Assembly (NCBI RefSeq): GCF_002368035.1 | Contig: NZ_AP018222.1 | Coordinates: forward strand, 1,116,001 to 1,180,000 | Source of the DNA: Nostoc linckia NIES-25 | GTDB lineage: Bacteria; Cyanobacteriota; Cyanobacteriia; Cyanobacteriales; Nostocaceae | Direction of reading: 5' to 3' | Length of the DNA stretch: 64,000 bases | In this document: in pieces, positions 25,522-34,080 of the stretch | How the letters are laid out: each line of letters starts with the position of its first letter | Numbering within the stretch: position 1 is the stretch's first letter | Notes under the pieces: model-generated | Databases searched by the model: none | Told to the model about the DNA's origin: nothing | The model's input: the letters and a program-made list of their open reading frames with translations, nothing else | Position numbers and translations under genes: made by a program

Positions 25522-26220
25522 TTAAGTTAGTGGCACAACAGCACGATCGCTTACTAGTTTGCCATCTTCCATGTGGACAATGCGATCGCCAATATCTAAA
25601 ATCCGGTTGTCATGAGTAACTAAAAGAATTGTAGAACCTTGTTCTTTTGCCAATTTTTGCATAAGGTTAACTACATCTCGTCCCGATTTACTATCAAGGG
25701 CGGCGGTGGGTTCGTCTGCTAAGACAATTTTAGGACGACTGACCAAAGCACGAGCGATCGCAACTCTTTGTTTTTGTCCCCCCGATAAGTCATCAGGATA
25801 ATAATTGAGGCGATGTTCTAATCCTACCTCCTCTAACATTTGGGCTGACCGAGCTTTCATTTCTGAGGGCGAAATATCCTTGTGTACTTCCAAGCCCATT
25901 TTCACGTTCTGGAGTACGGTGAGACTACCGTGGAGATTGTGCGCTTGGAAAATATAACCGTTACTGCGTCGCGCTTTAGTGAGTTGTCCTGCTTTAGCAC
26001 CACAAAGTTCTTGTCCTAAAACCTGCAAACTACCAGATTGAGCAGAACGCAAAGCACCTACTAACGTCAGCAATGTAGTTTTACCAGAACCAGATGGCCC
26101 TGTCATAATAATAATTTCACCAGCATTAATTTCTAAGTTGATATCAAACAGAACTTGTTTGCGAAGCTGACCGCGACCAAAGTAGTGGTCGAGATTTTTA
26201 ACAGAAATCACAGGAAGCAT
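25522..26220 (-). CDS. devA: DevA-like ABC transporter ATPase
   Basis: A 232-residue ATPase with Walker A GPSGSGKTT, Q-loop GYIFQAHNLHGSLT, signature LSGGQKQRVAIARAL and Walker B IVLADEPTAALD. The start MLPVISVKNLDHYFG (26220) is the standard DevA start; the longer reading begins in repeat sequence. With the DevC-like permease and DevB-like fusion protein it forms a MacAB/DevBCA-type exporter. In Anabaena, DevBCA exports heterocyst glycolipids through a TolC channel. This operon is next to a tetR gene with its own operators, so an efflux role for other compounds is as likely. Confidence 0.9.
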   Translation of the reverse strand: MLPVISVKNLDHYFGRGQLRKQVLFDINLEINAGEIIIMTGPSGSGKTTLLTLVGALRSAQSGSLQVLGQELCGAKAGQLTKARRSNGYIFQAHNLHGSLTVLQNVKMGLEVHKDISPSEMKARSAQMLEEVGLEHRLNYYPDDLSGGQKQRVAIARALVSRPKIVLADEPTAALDSKSGRDVVNLMQKLAKEQGSTILLVTHDNRILDIGDRIVHMEDGKLVSDRAVVPLT

Positions 26221-26268
26221 AAGGATTTTAGATTTTAGATTGGGCATGGGGCATTGGGAATAGTAGAC

Positions 26269-26365
26269 TTCTTGCAGAAGTCGGGAAAAGGGGAAGGGGA
26301 AAGGGGGAAAGGTTTGGTATTTTCCCTTTCCCCTTTAACCTTTTCCCTTTTCCCACAAAAGTGCA
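26269..26365. repeat. Interspersed repeat family B copy
   Basis: Starts with CTTCTTGCAGAAGTCGGG and continues as purine-rich then pyrimidine-rich tracts around GGTTTGGTATTTTCCC. Copies occur at 30693-30815 and inverted at 56848-56916. Confidence 0.65.
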
Positions 26366-26473
26366 AAAGTCCCTAACACCCCACCCCCAACCCCTCCCCT
26401 TAGCAAGGGGAGGGGAGACAAAGCGTAGCTTTGGCGGGGTGGGGTTCTTATTTTCGATTTATGCAAAAGGTCT

Positions 26474-26702
26474 AATGAGCCTTTGAACTGCATTAATGAG
26501 CCTTTGAACTCCATTAATGAGTCTTTGAACTCCATTAATGAGCCTTTGAACTGCATTAATGAACCTCTGAACTCCATTAATGAACCTCTGAACTCCATTA
26601 ATGAGTCTTTGAACTCCGTTAATGAGTCTTTGAACTCCGTTAATGAACCTCTGAACTCCATTAATGAACCTCTGAACTCCATTAATGAGTATTTGAACTC
26701 CA
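26474..26702. repeat. 21-bp tandem repeat, about 11 copies
   Basis: The unit AATGAGCCTTTGAACTCCATT recurs about 10.9 times with period 21, with two main variants (GAGTCTTTG and GAACCTCTG forms). The period is divisible by three, so both strands stay open; one reading gives INEPLNS heptapeptides. I regard it as a non-coding minisatellite between devA and devC. It has no spacers, so it is not a CRISPR. Confidence 0.9.
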
Positions 26703-26768
26703 CTTCTCTACCTCAATGCCCCATGCCCCATGCCCCATGCCCAATGCCCAATACCCCATGCCCATTTT

Positions 26769-27941
26769 TTAAAACATATCTGCGGGGTCAGCAGACTGTA
26801 GTTTACGAGTGGCGATCGCACCAGAAATGATACACATAATCATAGTCAGCACTAGTACCGTTAAGGCTCGCGCTAAGGTCATATATACAGGTAAATTTGT
26901 GGCATTTCGAGTTAGGTGGTAAAGTCCCAAGGGGACGATGGCACCTGGGATAAAACCTAATACTGCCAGAATTACTGCCTCTTCAAACACCACACCTAGT
27001 AAATAAAAATTGCGATATCCCATTGCTTTGAATGTGGCATACTCCTTTACATGGGCGTTTACATCAGTAGACAGGACTTGATAAACGATAATTACCCCTA
27101 CCAGAAACCCCATCATTGCACCCAAGCTAAAAATAAAACCGATGGGAGTGTTTTGTTGCCAATAGTCTTTCTCAAAGGCAATAAATTCCTCTTGGGTAAG
27201 GACTTTAACATCATCGCCCAAGTATGATTTTAAGTTTTTTGCTACTTGTTTTGGCTCATAGCCTGGTTGTAATTGAATCAAGCCTAAACTGACACTGCTT
27301 GCCTGTTGTCTCGGAAATAGTCGCAAAAAATTCTGATCGCTAGTGATTAGACTACCGTCAGCGATAAAAGAAGCCCCGACTTTGAATAAGCCACCAATAG
27401 TAATTGTTCGCCGTTCTATTTCGGTTGTGACTGTTTTTCCTTGTTCAATTTGGGCGATCGCCTGTGTATAATCTCCCCTAGAAGCACTGTCGAACAACAC
27501 AGTGTCCGGTAGCTTAATTGCCTCTAAGTTGCGGTTAACTTCTGGCAAGTCAAGCATTTGGCGATCGGGATTGAACCCGATAACTAGCACTGCTGTATCC
27601 TGGCGTGTTTGGGGATTCTTCCAATCGATAAAGCTGATATACATTGCTTCTGCTGACTTTACCCCCGCTATATCCATTGCTTGGTAAAGCCGCCGCCGAG
27701 GAAAGGTAGACATATTAGCTAGGTTACGTGCCTGGGGACTGACTAACATAATGTCTCCCTGCATACTGCCATGTAACCTAGTGTTACTGTCAAACAGAGC
27801 ATTCTGAAACCCTAGCTGCATGAACATCAGAACATCAGCAAAAGCAATGCCTGATAATGCCACTAAAAAACGCCCTTTCTCGTGACTCAGTTGCAACCAT
27901 CCTAGAGGTGTTCGCCGGCGCAGTTGTTTAATTAATCCCAT
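26769..27941 (-). CDS. devC: DevC-like ABC transporter permease
   Basis: A 390-residue MacB/DevC-type permease. A first membrane helix (RFLVALSGIAFADVLMFMQL) is followed by a large periplasmic domain (about 50-260). Three C-terminal helices start at IGFIFSLGAMMGFLVGVIIV. The FtsX-like core is clear. It lies between devB and devA on one strand, separated from devA by the 21-bp tandem repeat. It would couple to DevA in the cytoplasm and DevB in the periplasm. Confidence 0.9.
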   Translation of the reverse strand: MGLIKQLRRRTPLGWLQLSHEKGRFLVALSGIAFADVLMFMQLGFQNALFDSNTRLHGSMQGDIMLVSPQARNLANMSTFPRRRLYQAMDIAGVKSAEAMYISFIDWKNPQTRQDTAVLVIGFNPDRQMLDLPEVNRNLEAIKLPDTVLFDSASRGDYTQAIAQIEQGKTVTTEIERRTITIGGLFKVGASFIADGSLITSDQNFLRLFPRQQASSVSLGLIQLQPGYEPKQVAKNLKSYLGDDVKVLTQEEFIAFEKDYWQQNTPIGFIFSLGAMMGFLVGVIIVYQVLSTDVNAHVKEYATFKAMGYRNFYLLGVVFEEAVILAVLGFIPGAIVPLGLYHLTRNATNLPVYMTLARALTVLVLTMIMCIISGAIATRKLQSADPADMF

Positions 27942-27980
27942 AATTACGAATTGGGGAGTGGCAGGGGGAGCAGGGGAAGC

Positions 27981-28067
27981 GGGGGAAAAGGGAAAAGGTT
28001 AAAGGTTAAAGGGAAAAGGAATAAATTTAATCTTTCCCCTTTCCCCTTTCCCCTTTACCCCTTTCCC
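27981..28067. repeat. Interspersed repeat family A copy
   Basis: GGGAAAAGGTTAAAGG, then GGAATAAATTTAATC, then pyrimidine tracts, as at 1336-1465. Located in the devB-devC gap. Confidence 0.65.
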
Positions 28068-28092
28068 AATGACTAATGACTAATGACTAATT

Positions 28093-29400
28093 TCACAATT
28101 CAATTACCGCCTTGACTTGCAGATTTGTGAAGCTAGAAGCTTTAATGCTGGATATTCGATTGAGTTGGACGTGGACTTCCACTACTCTGGCATCGATATT
28201 GCTAGAAGGATCGGCGTTGATGATGTTTTGCCGCTTTATCTGCATTCCAACCCAATCTACTTTTCCTAATAATTCATTGGGAATGGAATCGCTGGTTACC
28301 CGTACCTGCTGCCCTGGCTGCACTTTGTGGATATCACTTTCGTAGACTTCTGCTACTACATACATTTGGTCAGTTTGACCGAAATCTACAATCCCCTCAT
28401 TACTAACTGTTTCTCCCGATCGCGTATTAATATTTAAAATTTGACCGGATTCAGGAACTCGAACGTATGCTTCCGCCAGCTGTACTTTAATTTTATCTAC
28501 TGTGGCTTGAGCGGTTTCTACTTCTGCTTGAGCGATGGCTACATCTGTGGGGCGCACTTCAGCTGTCTGGTTGAGGGTGGCTTTTGCTTCGTTAATTTCC
28601 TGTTCTAGGGTGGCGATAGTTCTGTCTCGGTTGGCTTTTGCTTCTTTAATTTCCTGTTCTAGGGTAGCGATGGTTGTTGTTTGGGTGGCTTGGCTTTCAA
28701 TTAACTGCTGAGTGGTGGTTGCTGCACTCAAGCGTCTCCTATCAAATTCTTGACTGGAAATTGCACTTTCTTTGTATAAAGCTTCGTAGCGTTGGGCATC
28801 AGCTTGAGCATTACTTTGTTCGGCTGTTAAACGAGTTACTGTTGCTTGTAACTGCTGCTTTCGCCCTTTTAGTTCGGCTTCTAGGCGATTAATCGTGGCT
28901 TGCTGAGTTCTAATATTTCCTTCTAATTCCGCTTGCAGACGGCTAACACTAGCTTCCCGTGCGCCGATTTCTCCCTGTTTTGCTCCTGCTTTGACTTGGG
29001 CTAGACGGTATCTCGCTACTACGACTTGTTTTTGTGCTTCGCGCAAAGTTGCTTGTAAGCGATCGCGACTATCCATAATTGCAACTACTTGCCCAAATCT
29101 TACCCTATCGCCCTCGTTAACCAACAGTTTTTCAACGCGATTGCCTTGATTAGAGCTAGGTGCAGACAGCTTGATTACCTCTCCCTTTGGTGCTATCCGC
29201 CCTAAGGCTGTAACTGTTTTTACTATTGGTTGTGTGGCTGCTGGTGTTTCTTCCTTTTTATTTGCGGTGCTTTGAGACTTTTGCACCATATAAATACTTA
29301 TTCCAAAAGTAAATAAAGATGCAATTATCGCTAATAGCACAGGCAAGCGAAAAATATTCTGGGAAGACCGTGATTCTTGTACCCGTAAATTTGGCTCCAT
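28093..29400 (-). CDS. devB: DevB-like membrane fusion protein (HlyD family)
   Basis: A 435-residue periplasmic adaptor. One N-terminal membrane anchor (LPVLLAIIASLFTFGISIYM) is followed by a biotinyl-lipoyl half (VEKLLVNEGDRVRFGQVVAI). A long coiled-coil hairpin (about 115-305) includes internal duplication (TIATLEQEIKEAKANRDR and TIATLEQEINEAKATLNQ). A beta-barrel domain ends the protein. ATG 29400 starts the exporter operon devB-devC-devA. Two TetR-type operators lie 30-77 bases upstream. No TolC-like gene is in view. Confidence 0.92.
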   Translation of the reverse strand: MEPNLRVQESRSSQNIFRLPVLLAIIASLFTFGISIYMVQKSQSTANKKEETPAATQPIVKTVTALGRIAPKGEVIKLSAPSSNQGNRVEKLLVNEGDRVRFGQVVAIMDSRDRLQATLREAQKQVVVARYRLAQVKAGAKQGEIGAREASVSRLQAELEGNIRTQQATINRLEAELKGRKQQLQATVTRLTAEQSNAQADAQRYEALYKESAISSQEFDRRRLSAATTTQQLIESQATQTTTIATLEQEIKEAKANRDRTIATLEQEINEAKATLNQTAEVRPTDVAIAQAEVETAQATVDKIKVQLAEAYVRVPESGQILNINTRSGETVSNEGIVDFGQTDQMYVVAEVYESDIHKVQPGQQVRVTSDSIPNELLGKVDWVGMQIKRQNIINADPSSNIDARVVEVHVQLNRISSIKASSFTNLQVKAVIEL

Positions 29401-29429
29401 ACCGCCCCCTTTTACCAGCGGTCAAAAAA

Positions 29430-29444
29430 ACTAAACCGTCTAGT
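29430..29444. promoter_or_regulatory. Second TetR-type operator in the devB promoter
   Basis: ACTAAAC-C-GTCTAGT is an imperfect copy (one mismatch) of the palindrome at 29453-29477. The centres are 28 bp apart. Tandem sites on one face of the DNA suggest cooperative binding. Confidence 0.5.
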
Positions 29445-29452
29445 TCTAAAAT

Positions 29453-29477
29453 ACTAAACTAGACCGTCTAGTTTAGT
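29453..29477. promoter_or_regulatory. TetR-type operator upstream of devB
   Basis: ACTAAACTAGAC-C-GTCTAGTTTAGT: perfect 12-base arms around one central base. It lies about 53 bases before devB and 600 bases before the divergent tetR gene at 30074. This is the expected binding site of that repressor. Confidence 0.65.
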
Positions 29478-29674
29478 CAATGTTACGGATCTAAATTTCC
29501 ATTGATTTGTCCTAAACTAAAAGCTCTATAAAAAATATTTAGGAAGTTGGCACAATAAAACCAAACTAAGTAAAGAAAAATGAACTAAACTAAAACCTTG
29601 CTCAGTCATGCATCCTACGCCTTGTTTCCAGTTAGATCCAACAACAAATATTTACGCCGTTCTAGTTTGTTTTA

Positions 29675-29873
29675 AGAGGATGTCTGAAAAGTTCTTGGTG
29701 TTGTATTCAATATTTATAGATCCCCCTAAATCCCCCTTAAAAAGGGAGACTTTGATTTTGGTTCCCCCCTTTTTAAGGGGAGCCAGCGCGGTCTTGGGGT
29801 CTCCCCAAGTGGAGCGACTGGCGTGGGCTAGGGGGGATCAAGCGAAATATTTAATACTTCTCAGACATCCTCT
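29675..29873. repeat. 199-bp element with 13-bp AGAGGATGTCTGA inverted ends
   Basis: AGAGGATGTCTGA (29675-29687) and TCAGACATCCTCT (29861-29873) are exact inverted ends. The interior is a long imperfect hairpin built of CCCCCTAAATCCCCC, a family C unit (29782-29822) and GGGGGGATC. No coding content. A 91-bp unit at 39415-39505 has related ends (TAGACATCTC). Confidence 0.75.
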
Positions 29874-30073
29874 AAGTAGGTAGACATAATTAAATGTAAA
29901 ATACAAAAGTTTAAAACCCTGAGAAAAACTGGCTTTTACTTTCTACCTTCTAGTTTTTTAATCCTTCATAATTTGCCAAATTGTTTGAAACTATAAATTT
30001 TATTTTCAAAAAAGAATATTCTTAATTTCAACTTAATTTTTTAGTATTAATTAACAGTACAGGATAATTAGAA

Positions 30074-30691
30074 ATGGCACGTACAAAACCTAGTGAAATT
30101 GAGCGAGAAAATGCAAGCGATAAAATCGATAAAATTTTACAAGGGTCAAAGCAAGAGTTTTTAGCGCATGGCTACACTGGCGCAAGTATGGATAGAGTAG
30201 CGATAGCAGCAGGAGTTTCCAAAGCAACAATTTACAGCCATTTTCAAGATAAAGAAGCGCTTTTTAAAGCCTTGATAGAGCAGTTAGCAATAAAAAGGTA
30301 TGAGTCAATTTTTGGCGCACAATCTTTAGAAGGAGAACCGAATATTGTACTACGGCAGTTATTAGCTAAAGTATTGACACAAATGCTCGAAGACAAGGAA
30401 TTTCAAGCATTTCAGCGCGTCATAATTGGGGAATCCGCTCGTTTTCCCGATCTAGCTCAGATTCTCTTCCGTTGCATTGCGAAACCAGCAAGTGAGATTA
30501 TCAGTAAATATTTGGCTTCTCGCTCAGAACTCGATATTCCCGACCCAGAGGCAATGGTATGGGTATTGATGGGGTCAATTGTGCATTTAACCATCGCTCA
30601 AGAAATTATGCACGGCAAAGATATTTTACCAATGGAAAGCGATCGCTTAATTGATGCCTTAACACACCTGATTAGGAAATGCAGTAAATAG
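30074..30691 (+). CDS. TetR/AcrR family repressor of the devBCA-like exporter
   Basis: A 205-residue regulator with the TetR helix-turn-helix in residues about 20-65 (GYTGASMDRVAIAAGVSKAT, then IYSHFQDKEALF). The C-terminal domain resembles AcrR/TetR_C members that sense exported compounds. It is divergent from devB. The paired palindromes at 29430-29444 and 29453-29477 are the likely targets, so it probably represses exporter synthesis until a ligand binds. The long intergenic region contains a MITE, so these parts may not share one promoter region. Confidence 0.88.
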   Translation: MARTKPSEIERENASDKIDKILQGSKQEFLAHGYTGASMDRVAIAAGVSKATIYSHFQDKEALFKALIEQLAIKRYESIFGAQSLEGEPNIVLRQLLAKVLTQMLEDKEFQAFQRVIIGESARFPDLAQILFRCIAKPASEIISKYLASRSELDIPDPEAMVWVLMGSIVHLTIAQEIMHGKDILPMESDRLIDALTHLIRKCSK

Positions 30692-30692
30692 A

Positions 30693-30815
30693 GTTCTTGC
30701 AGAAGTCGGGAAAAGGGGAAAGGGAAAGGGGGAAAGGTTTGGTATTTTCCCTTTCCCCTTTAACCTTTAACCTTTTCCCTTTCCCCACAAAAGTGCTTTT
30801 TGCACTTTTGCAAGA
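30693..30815. repeat. Interspersed repeat family B copy and hairpin
   Basis: GTTCTTGCAGAAGTCGGG and purine/pyrimidine tracts, then a stem-loop CAAAAGTGC-TTTTT-GCACTTTTG (30788-30810). The stem-loop could end tetR transcription or that of mtnB from the other side. Confidence 0.55.
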
Positions 30816-30896
30816 GGTTTAATGAATCCACATCTAGTCTCTACAAGGATTTTGAGATCGCGCACAATCATACATGAAATCAGCAACGCCCCCCAC

Positions 30897-31508
30897 TCAC
30901 CGCGCAGCTACCATGTACCGAAAAATGTATTCTACCAACTCAATGTAATTACGCGCAGACTCAGGAGAAGGTGCCCAAACAGTAACGCCGTGGTCGCGGA
31001 TGAGTAAAGCTGGTACTTGGGGCGGGGTAATTGTGAAGCGTTCTTTGATGTCAGCGGCGATTTGGGAAACTTGTAAATGGTTGGTGAAGATGGGAATCAG
31101 ACAATTGGGATTTTCTTGGTAAACTCCCAAACCTTTGAGCATTTCCAGAGGTGGTAAGGGTAAAGAGTCTCCAGTGACAAAGCGAGAAACCAAATTTGCC
31201 TCTACTGAGTGGACGTGATAGCAAGCTTTTGCTTCGGGAAATAGGGTATAAAGAACCTGGTGAATGGCGGTTTCTGCTGAGGGTTTTAAATTATTTGAGG
31301 AATTCTCCTTTCCATTTGGATAAATACGCACAAAATCATTTAGTGATAATTCTCCTTTAGAACGGCCACTGGCTGTAATCCAGAAGCTACCATCAAGTAA
31401 AAGCACTGAGAGATTGCCGGCAGTTCCCACCATCCAACCTTGTCGATAAAACTGACGGGCTGTAGCGATTAACTCAAGACGAGGGTCAGGTAGGGTTTGC
31501 TGTGTCAT
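30897..31508 (-). CDS. mtnB: Methylthioribulose-1-phosphate dehydratase
   Basis: A 203-residue class II aldolase-fold zinc enzyme in methionine salvage. It dehydrates methylthioribulose-1-phosphate. GWMVGTAGNLSVLLLDG, ITASGRSKGELS, the zinc ligands in ACYHVHSVEANL and RDHGVTVWA are as in MtnB. ATG 31508 overlaps the mtnX stop (ATGA), so the pair is translationally coupled. It completes the operon mtnD-mtnX-mtnB. Confidence 0.92.
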   Translation of the reverse strand: MTQQTLPDPRLELIATARQFYRQGWMVGTAGNLSVLLLDGSFWITASGRSKGELSLNDFVRIYPNGKENSSNNLKPSAETAIHQVLYTLFPEAKACYHVHSVEANLVSRFVTGDSLPLPPLEMLKGLGVYQENPNCLIPIFTNHLQVSQIAADIKERFTITPPQVPALLIRDHGVTVWAPSPESARNYIELVEYIFRYMVAAR

Positions 31509-32173
31509 TCTGACCCCCATGATTTCGCTAAATAATCGCGGATCTGTGAGAAATCATTCCAGGTAATATACGGTTTTTGGTGTTCCTTAAGATACTCTGC
31601 TAGGCGATCGCGAGCAAATACCAAAGATGCCTCCAGCCCCATATTCAAATCAGTAAGCGAGTCACCAATGGCAATTTTCTCATCAGCGGGGTACTCTGCC
31701 ATTACCTGTACCTTCGCCACCAGTTCCGTTTCTCCCTCATAATCGGAGTGGACTTTTAACAGAGTACCACTGGTATCCACATCAACGGCGTGGATAGCAC
31801 GAACTCGCTGTTGCGTTCCACCCAAAACAATTTCTACCATTCCTCGCAGTCCCCCAGAAACCACCACTAGGGGTACTCCTTGAAAGTCGAGAAAATCCAA
31901 CAATTCTAAAAATCCTGGGCGCGTCGGTTGGAGTCGAGTAAATTCTAGAATTTCGGCATAGCTGGAAGATGGAATTGATTGCAGGATTTCTCGAACACCT
32001 TCCCGGAGTGTGAGGCGTTGCGCGTACATTTCTGGTATCAATTTTGCAGACAGTTCCGGAGCAAACTTTTTCAAAACCGCAACAAAGGTTTCCTCAACTG
32101 TGATGGTACCGTCAAAGTCGCAAAAAATAATCCGCTTCACTTTTTGTCCTGCCAGTTCTTGATTTTTCGGCAT
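31505..32173 (-). CDS. mtnX: 2-hydroxy-3-keto-5-methylthiopentenyl-1-phosphate phosphatase
   Basis: A 222-residue HAD-superfamily phosphatase. FCDFDGTITVEET provides both nucleophile and acid aspartates, VVVSGGLRGMVE the second motif, and IAIGDSLTDLNMG the metal-binding aspartates. It acts between MtnW and MtnD in the MtnX-type methionine salvage pathway. It starts three bases after the mtnD stop and overlaps mtnB by four bases, a tight operon. Confidence 0.9.
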   Translation of the reverse strand: MPKNQELAGQKVKRIIFCDFDGTITVEETFVAVLKKFAPELSAKLIPEMYAQRLTLREGVREILQSIPSSSYAEILEFTRLQPTRPGFLELLDFLDFQGVPLVVVSGGLRGMVEIVLGGTQQRVRAIHAVDVDTSGTLLKVHSDYEGETELVAKVQVMAEYPADEKIAIGDSLTDLNMGLEASLVFARDRLAEYLKEHQKPYITWNDFSQIRDYLAKSWGSE

Positions 32174-32176
32174 TTT

Positions 32177-32728
32177 TCAAGCTACTGCGCGATGAAGGCG
32201 AATTTCTTTATTTGTATACTGAGGAACCCAACCTTCAGTACTGATAAAATAGCGTACCGCTTTAATTCGCCGTGCTGGGGTGAGATGAAACCAATGTTCG
32301 GTTCCGGCTGGTACGTTGATATACTCTTGTTTTTGGACTGTTAGTTCTACCTGGCTACCATCGGGACGCACAAAGCCAAAAATGGCTTCTCCATCAATGA
32401 CGTAGCGTACCTCATCATCAGCATGGGTGTGGATTTGGTCAAACTTTACCATCAGTTCATCGAGGTTGGGAACTCTTGGATGGAGAACAATCAGATCCCG
32501 TGACTGATAGCCTGCTGTTTGTTGCAGTTGGTTAAAATAGCCATCGAGTGCTTTTAGTACCTGTTCTTTTTCATCATCGTTGAGGCTATCTTGTGCCAGC
32601 AAATGATGTAACTCTGGATTATCTCCCACAGCCCAGCGGTTGAGTTGGATGTTTAAGGGTGCGAGTTCTTGACCAATATCATTGATATCCGTGAGGATTG
32701 TATCATCTTCTAATTTGAGAATCGCCAT
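32177..32728 (-). CDS. mtnD: Acireductone dioxygenase
   Basis: A 183-residue cupin enzyme. The metal-binding signature FDQIHTHADDEVRYVIDG (two His and a Glu) and the fourth ligand in VPAGTEHWFHLTP are present. With iron it makes the ketoacid precursor of methionine; with nickel it takes an off-pathway route. AGGTGAG precedes ATG 32728. It is the first gene of the mtnD-mtnX-mtnB operon. Genes for mtnA, mtnP and mtnW are not in the window. Confidence 0.93.
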   Translation of the reverse strand: MAILKLEDDTILTDINDIGQELAPLNIQLNRWAVGDNPELHHLLAQDSLNDDEKEQVLKALDGYFNQLQQTAGYQSRDLIVLHPRVPNLDELMVKFDQIHTHADDEVRYVIDGEAIFGFVRPDGSQVELTVQKQEYINVPAGTEHWFHLTPARRIKAVRYFISTEGWVPQYTNKEIRLHRAVA

Positions 32729-33013
32729 AACTCACCTGATATTTATTAATTTTAGCCAGAGATAATCTTCAGGCAAGGCTTCCTGAGTTCGACTTCTCTG
32801 TTAAGTGCTTCAGTGTTTGGTTAGTAAAATATTGACCTTTTGTATTAAAAGCAACGCAGATTTACAAGATTTGTCTTGAAATAGCGGATTAATGGAGCAA
32901 TTTACAAACAGGTTATCACAACTTTACTCAGAGGCGATCGCTACTTAAGGGATTAGGGACTGGTGACTGGGTATCAGGTATAAAGTACTGAAAAACTATT
33001 GCTAAATTATTTC

Positions 33014-33099
33014 AGGACTTACGCAAAAGAAAGTAGGGGTAATTCATGAATTACCCCTACGCAAGAATAAGGTTTTCAGTCACATATTGCGTAAGTCCT
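33014..33099. repeat. 86-bp MITE-like element, inverted homologue of 4340-4431
   Basis: AGGACTTACGCAA and TTGCGTAAGTCC(T) bound it. The 28-bp perfect palindrome at 33033-33060 has arm GTAGGGGTAATTCA. The flanking AATAAGGTTTTCAGTCACAT matches the reverse complement of the 4340 copy. The palindrome differs at paired positions, keeping the stem. Confidence 0.85.
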
Positions 33100-33214
33100 T
33101 TATTTATTTCCCAGTCCTCATTCCCCACTTTCACCACTTTTCTCAACTAAACCGAGTTTAAAGTACCTGTAATATGGGAGACTTGGCAATATTCCCTATC
33201 AATTGCGATTCCAG

Positions 33215-33700
33215 ATGAGTAACACAATTTCTGATATCGTGGTCAAAACCATCAACGGTGAGGACAAGCAATTAAACGACTACGCAGGAAAAGTACTTTT
33301 AATTGTGAATGTGGCTTCCTACTGCGGTTATACATCCCAATACGACGGACTAGAAGACTTGAACCAAAAGTACAAAAAGGCTGGGTTACGGGTTTTGGGA
33401 TTCCCCTGTAACGATTTTGGGGCGCAGGAACCGGGAAGCAACGAACAGATTGTGAAATTCTGCACAAGTCAATATGGTGTTACCTTTGAATTATTCGATA
33501 AAGTTCATGCCAAAGGCTCAGAGCAGCACCCACTTTATGAGCGACTTACCAAAGCTGTTCAGCCAACGGAGCCTGTTGCTTGGAATTTTGAAAAATTTTT
33601 AGTGAATAAACAAGGTGAAGTGGTAGCTCGATTTAAGAGTAGTATTCACCCATCTTCACCGGAGCTAATTAACGCAATTGAAAGTGAATTAGCACAATAG
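33215..33700 (+). CDS. Glutathione peroxidase (cysteine type)
   Basis: A 161-residue thiol peroxidase. The catalytic Cys is in NVASYCGYTSQYDGL (in place of selenocysteine), with the Gln in FPCNDFGAQEPGSN and the Trp-Asn in VAWNFEKFLV completing the tetrad. It reduces peroxides, in cyanobacteria usually with thioredoxin or NADPH-linked donors. ATG 33215 is used; an in-frame TTG at 33203 adds four residues. No operon partner. Confidence 0.92.
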   Translation: MSNTISDIVVKTINGEDKQLNDYAGKVLLIVNVASYCGYTSQYDGLEDLNQKYKKAGLRVLGFPCNDFGAQEPGSNEQIVKFCTSQYGVTFELFDKVHAKGSEQHPLYERLTKAVQPTEPVAWNFEKFLVNKQGEVVARFKSSIHPSSPELINAIESELAQ

Positions 33701-34080
33701 TCATTGGTCATTAGTAACATAGTTTGTATTGTTGGCTATTGGCTGTGTTAATTTTAGATTTTAGATTGATTTTTCTCATAATCGATCGGCGTTTGCGATG
33801 CTAAAACGCTTTGTAAATAACACAAATCCGAAATTTCTAATCTAAAATCTATTGCCTATTGAATTTGGATTGTTAAAATTATTTACGTCCACGTTCTTAA
33901 TTGATAATTTTGTTTCTGAGGAGTAGTTTAATTTATTTTTGTGTGAATAAGTAGACACAATTAAACTAAACTATGTGAAGAATGACAAAGTAGCTTAACA
34001 TCATTTTTTGTGGTGCTTATAGCATAGCTGCTGGCTCTCTACCCAACGACAAATTTTTACGCAGAACTACTTAACTTGTC
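33701..34080. other. Spacer without recognised feature
   Basis: AT-rich spacer with short repeats of TTTTAGATTTTAGATT type. I see no gene or regulatory motif. Confidence 0.5.

Noticed and set aside
26474..26702. Possible CRISPR array
   Set aside because: Units are directly adjacent without spacers and no cas genes are nearby.
26335..26830. Two long opposed frames over the 21-bp repeats
   Set aside because: They stay open only because the repeat length is a multiple of three. No start signal or homology is seen.
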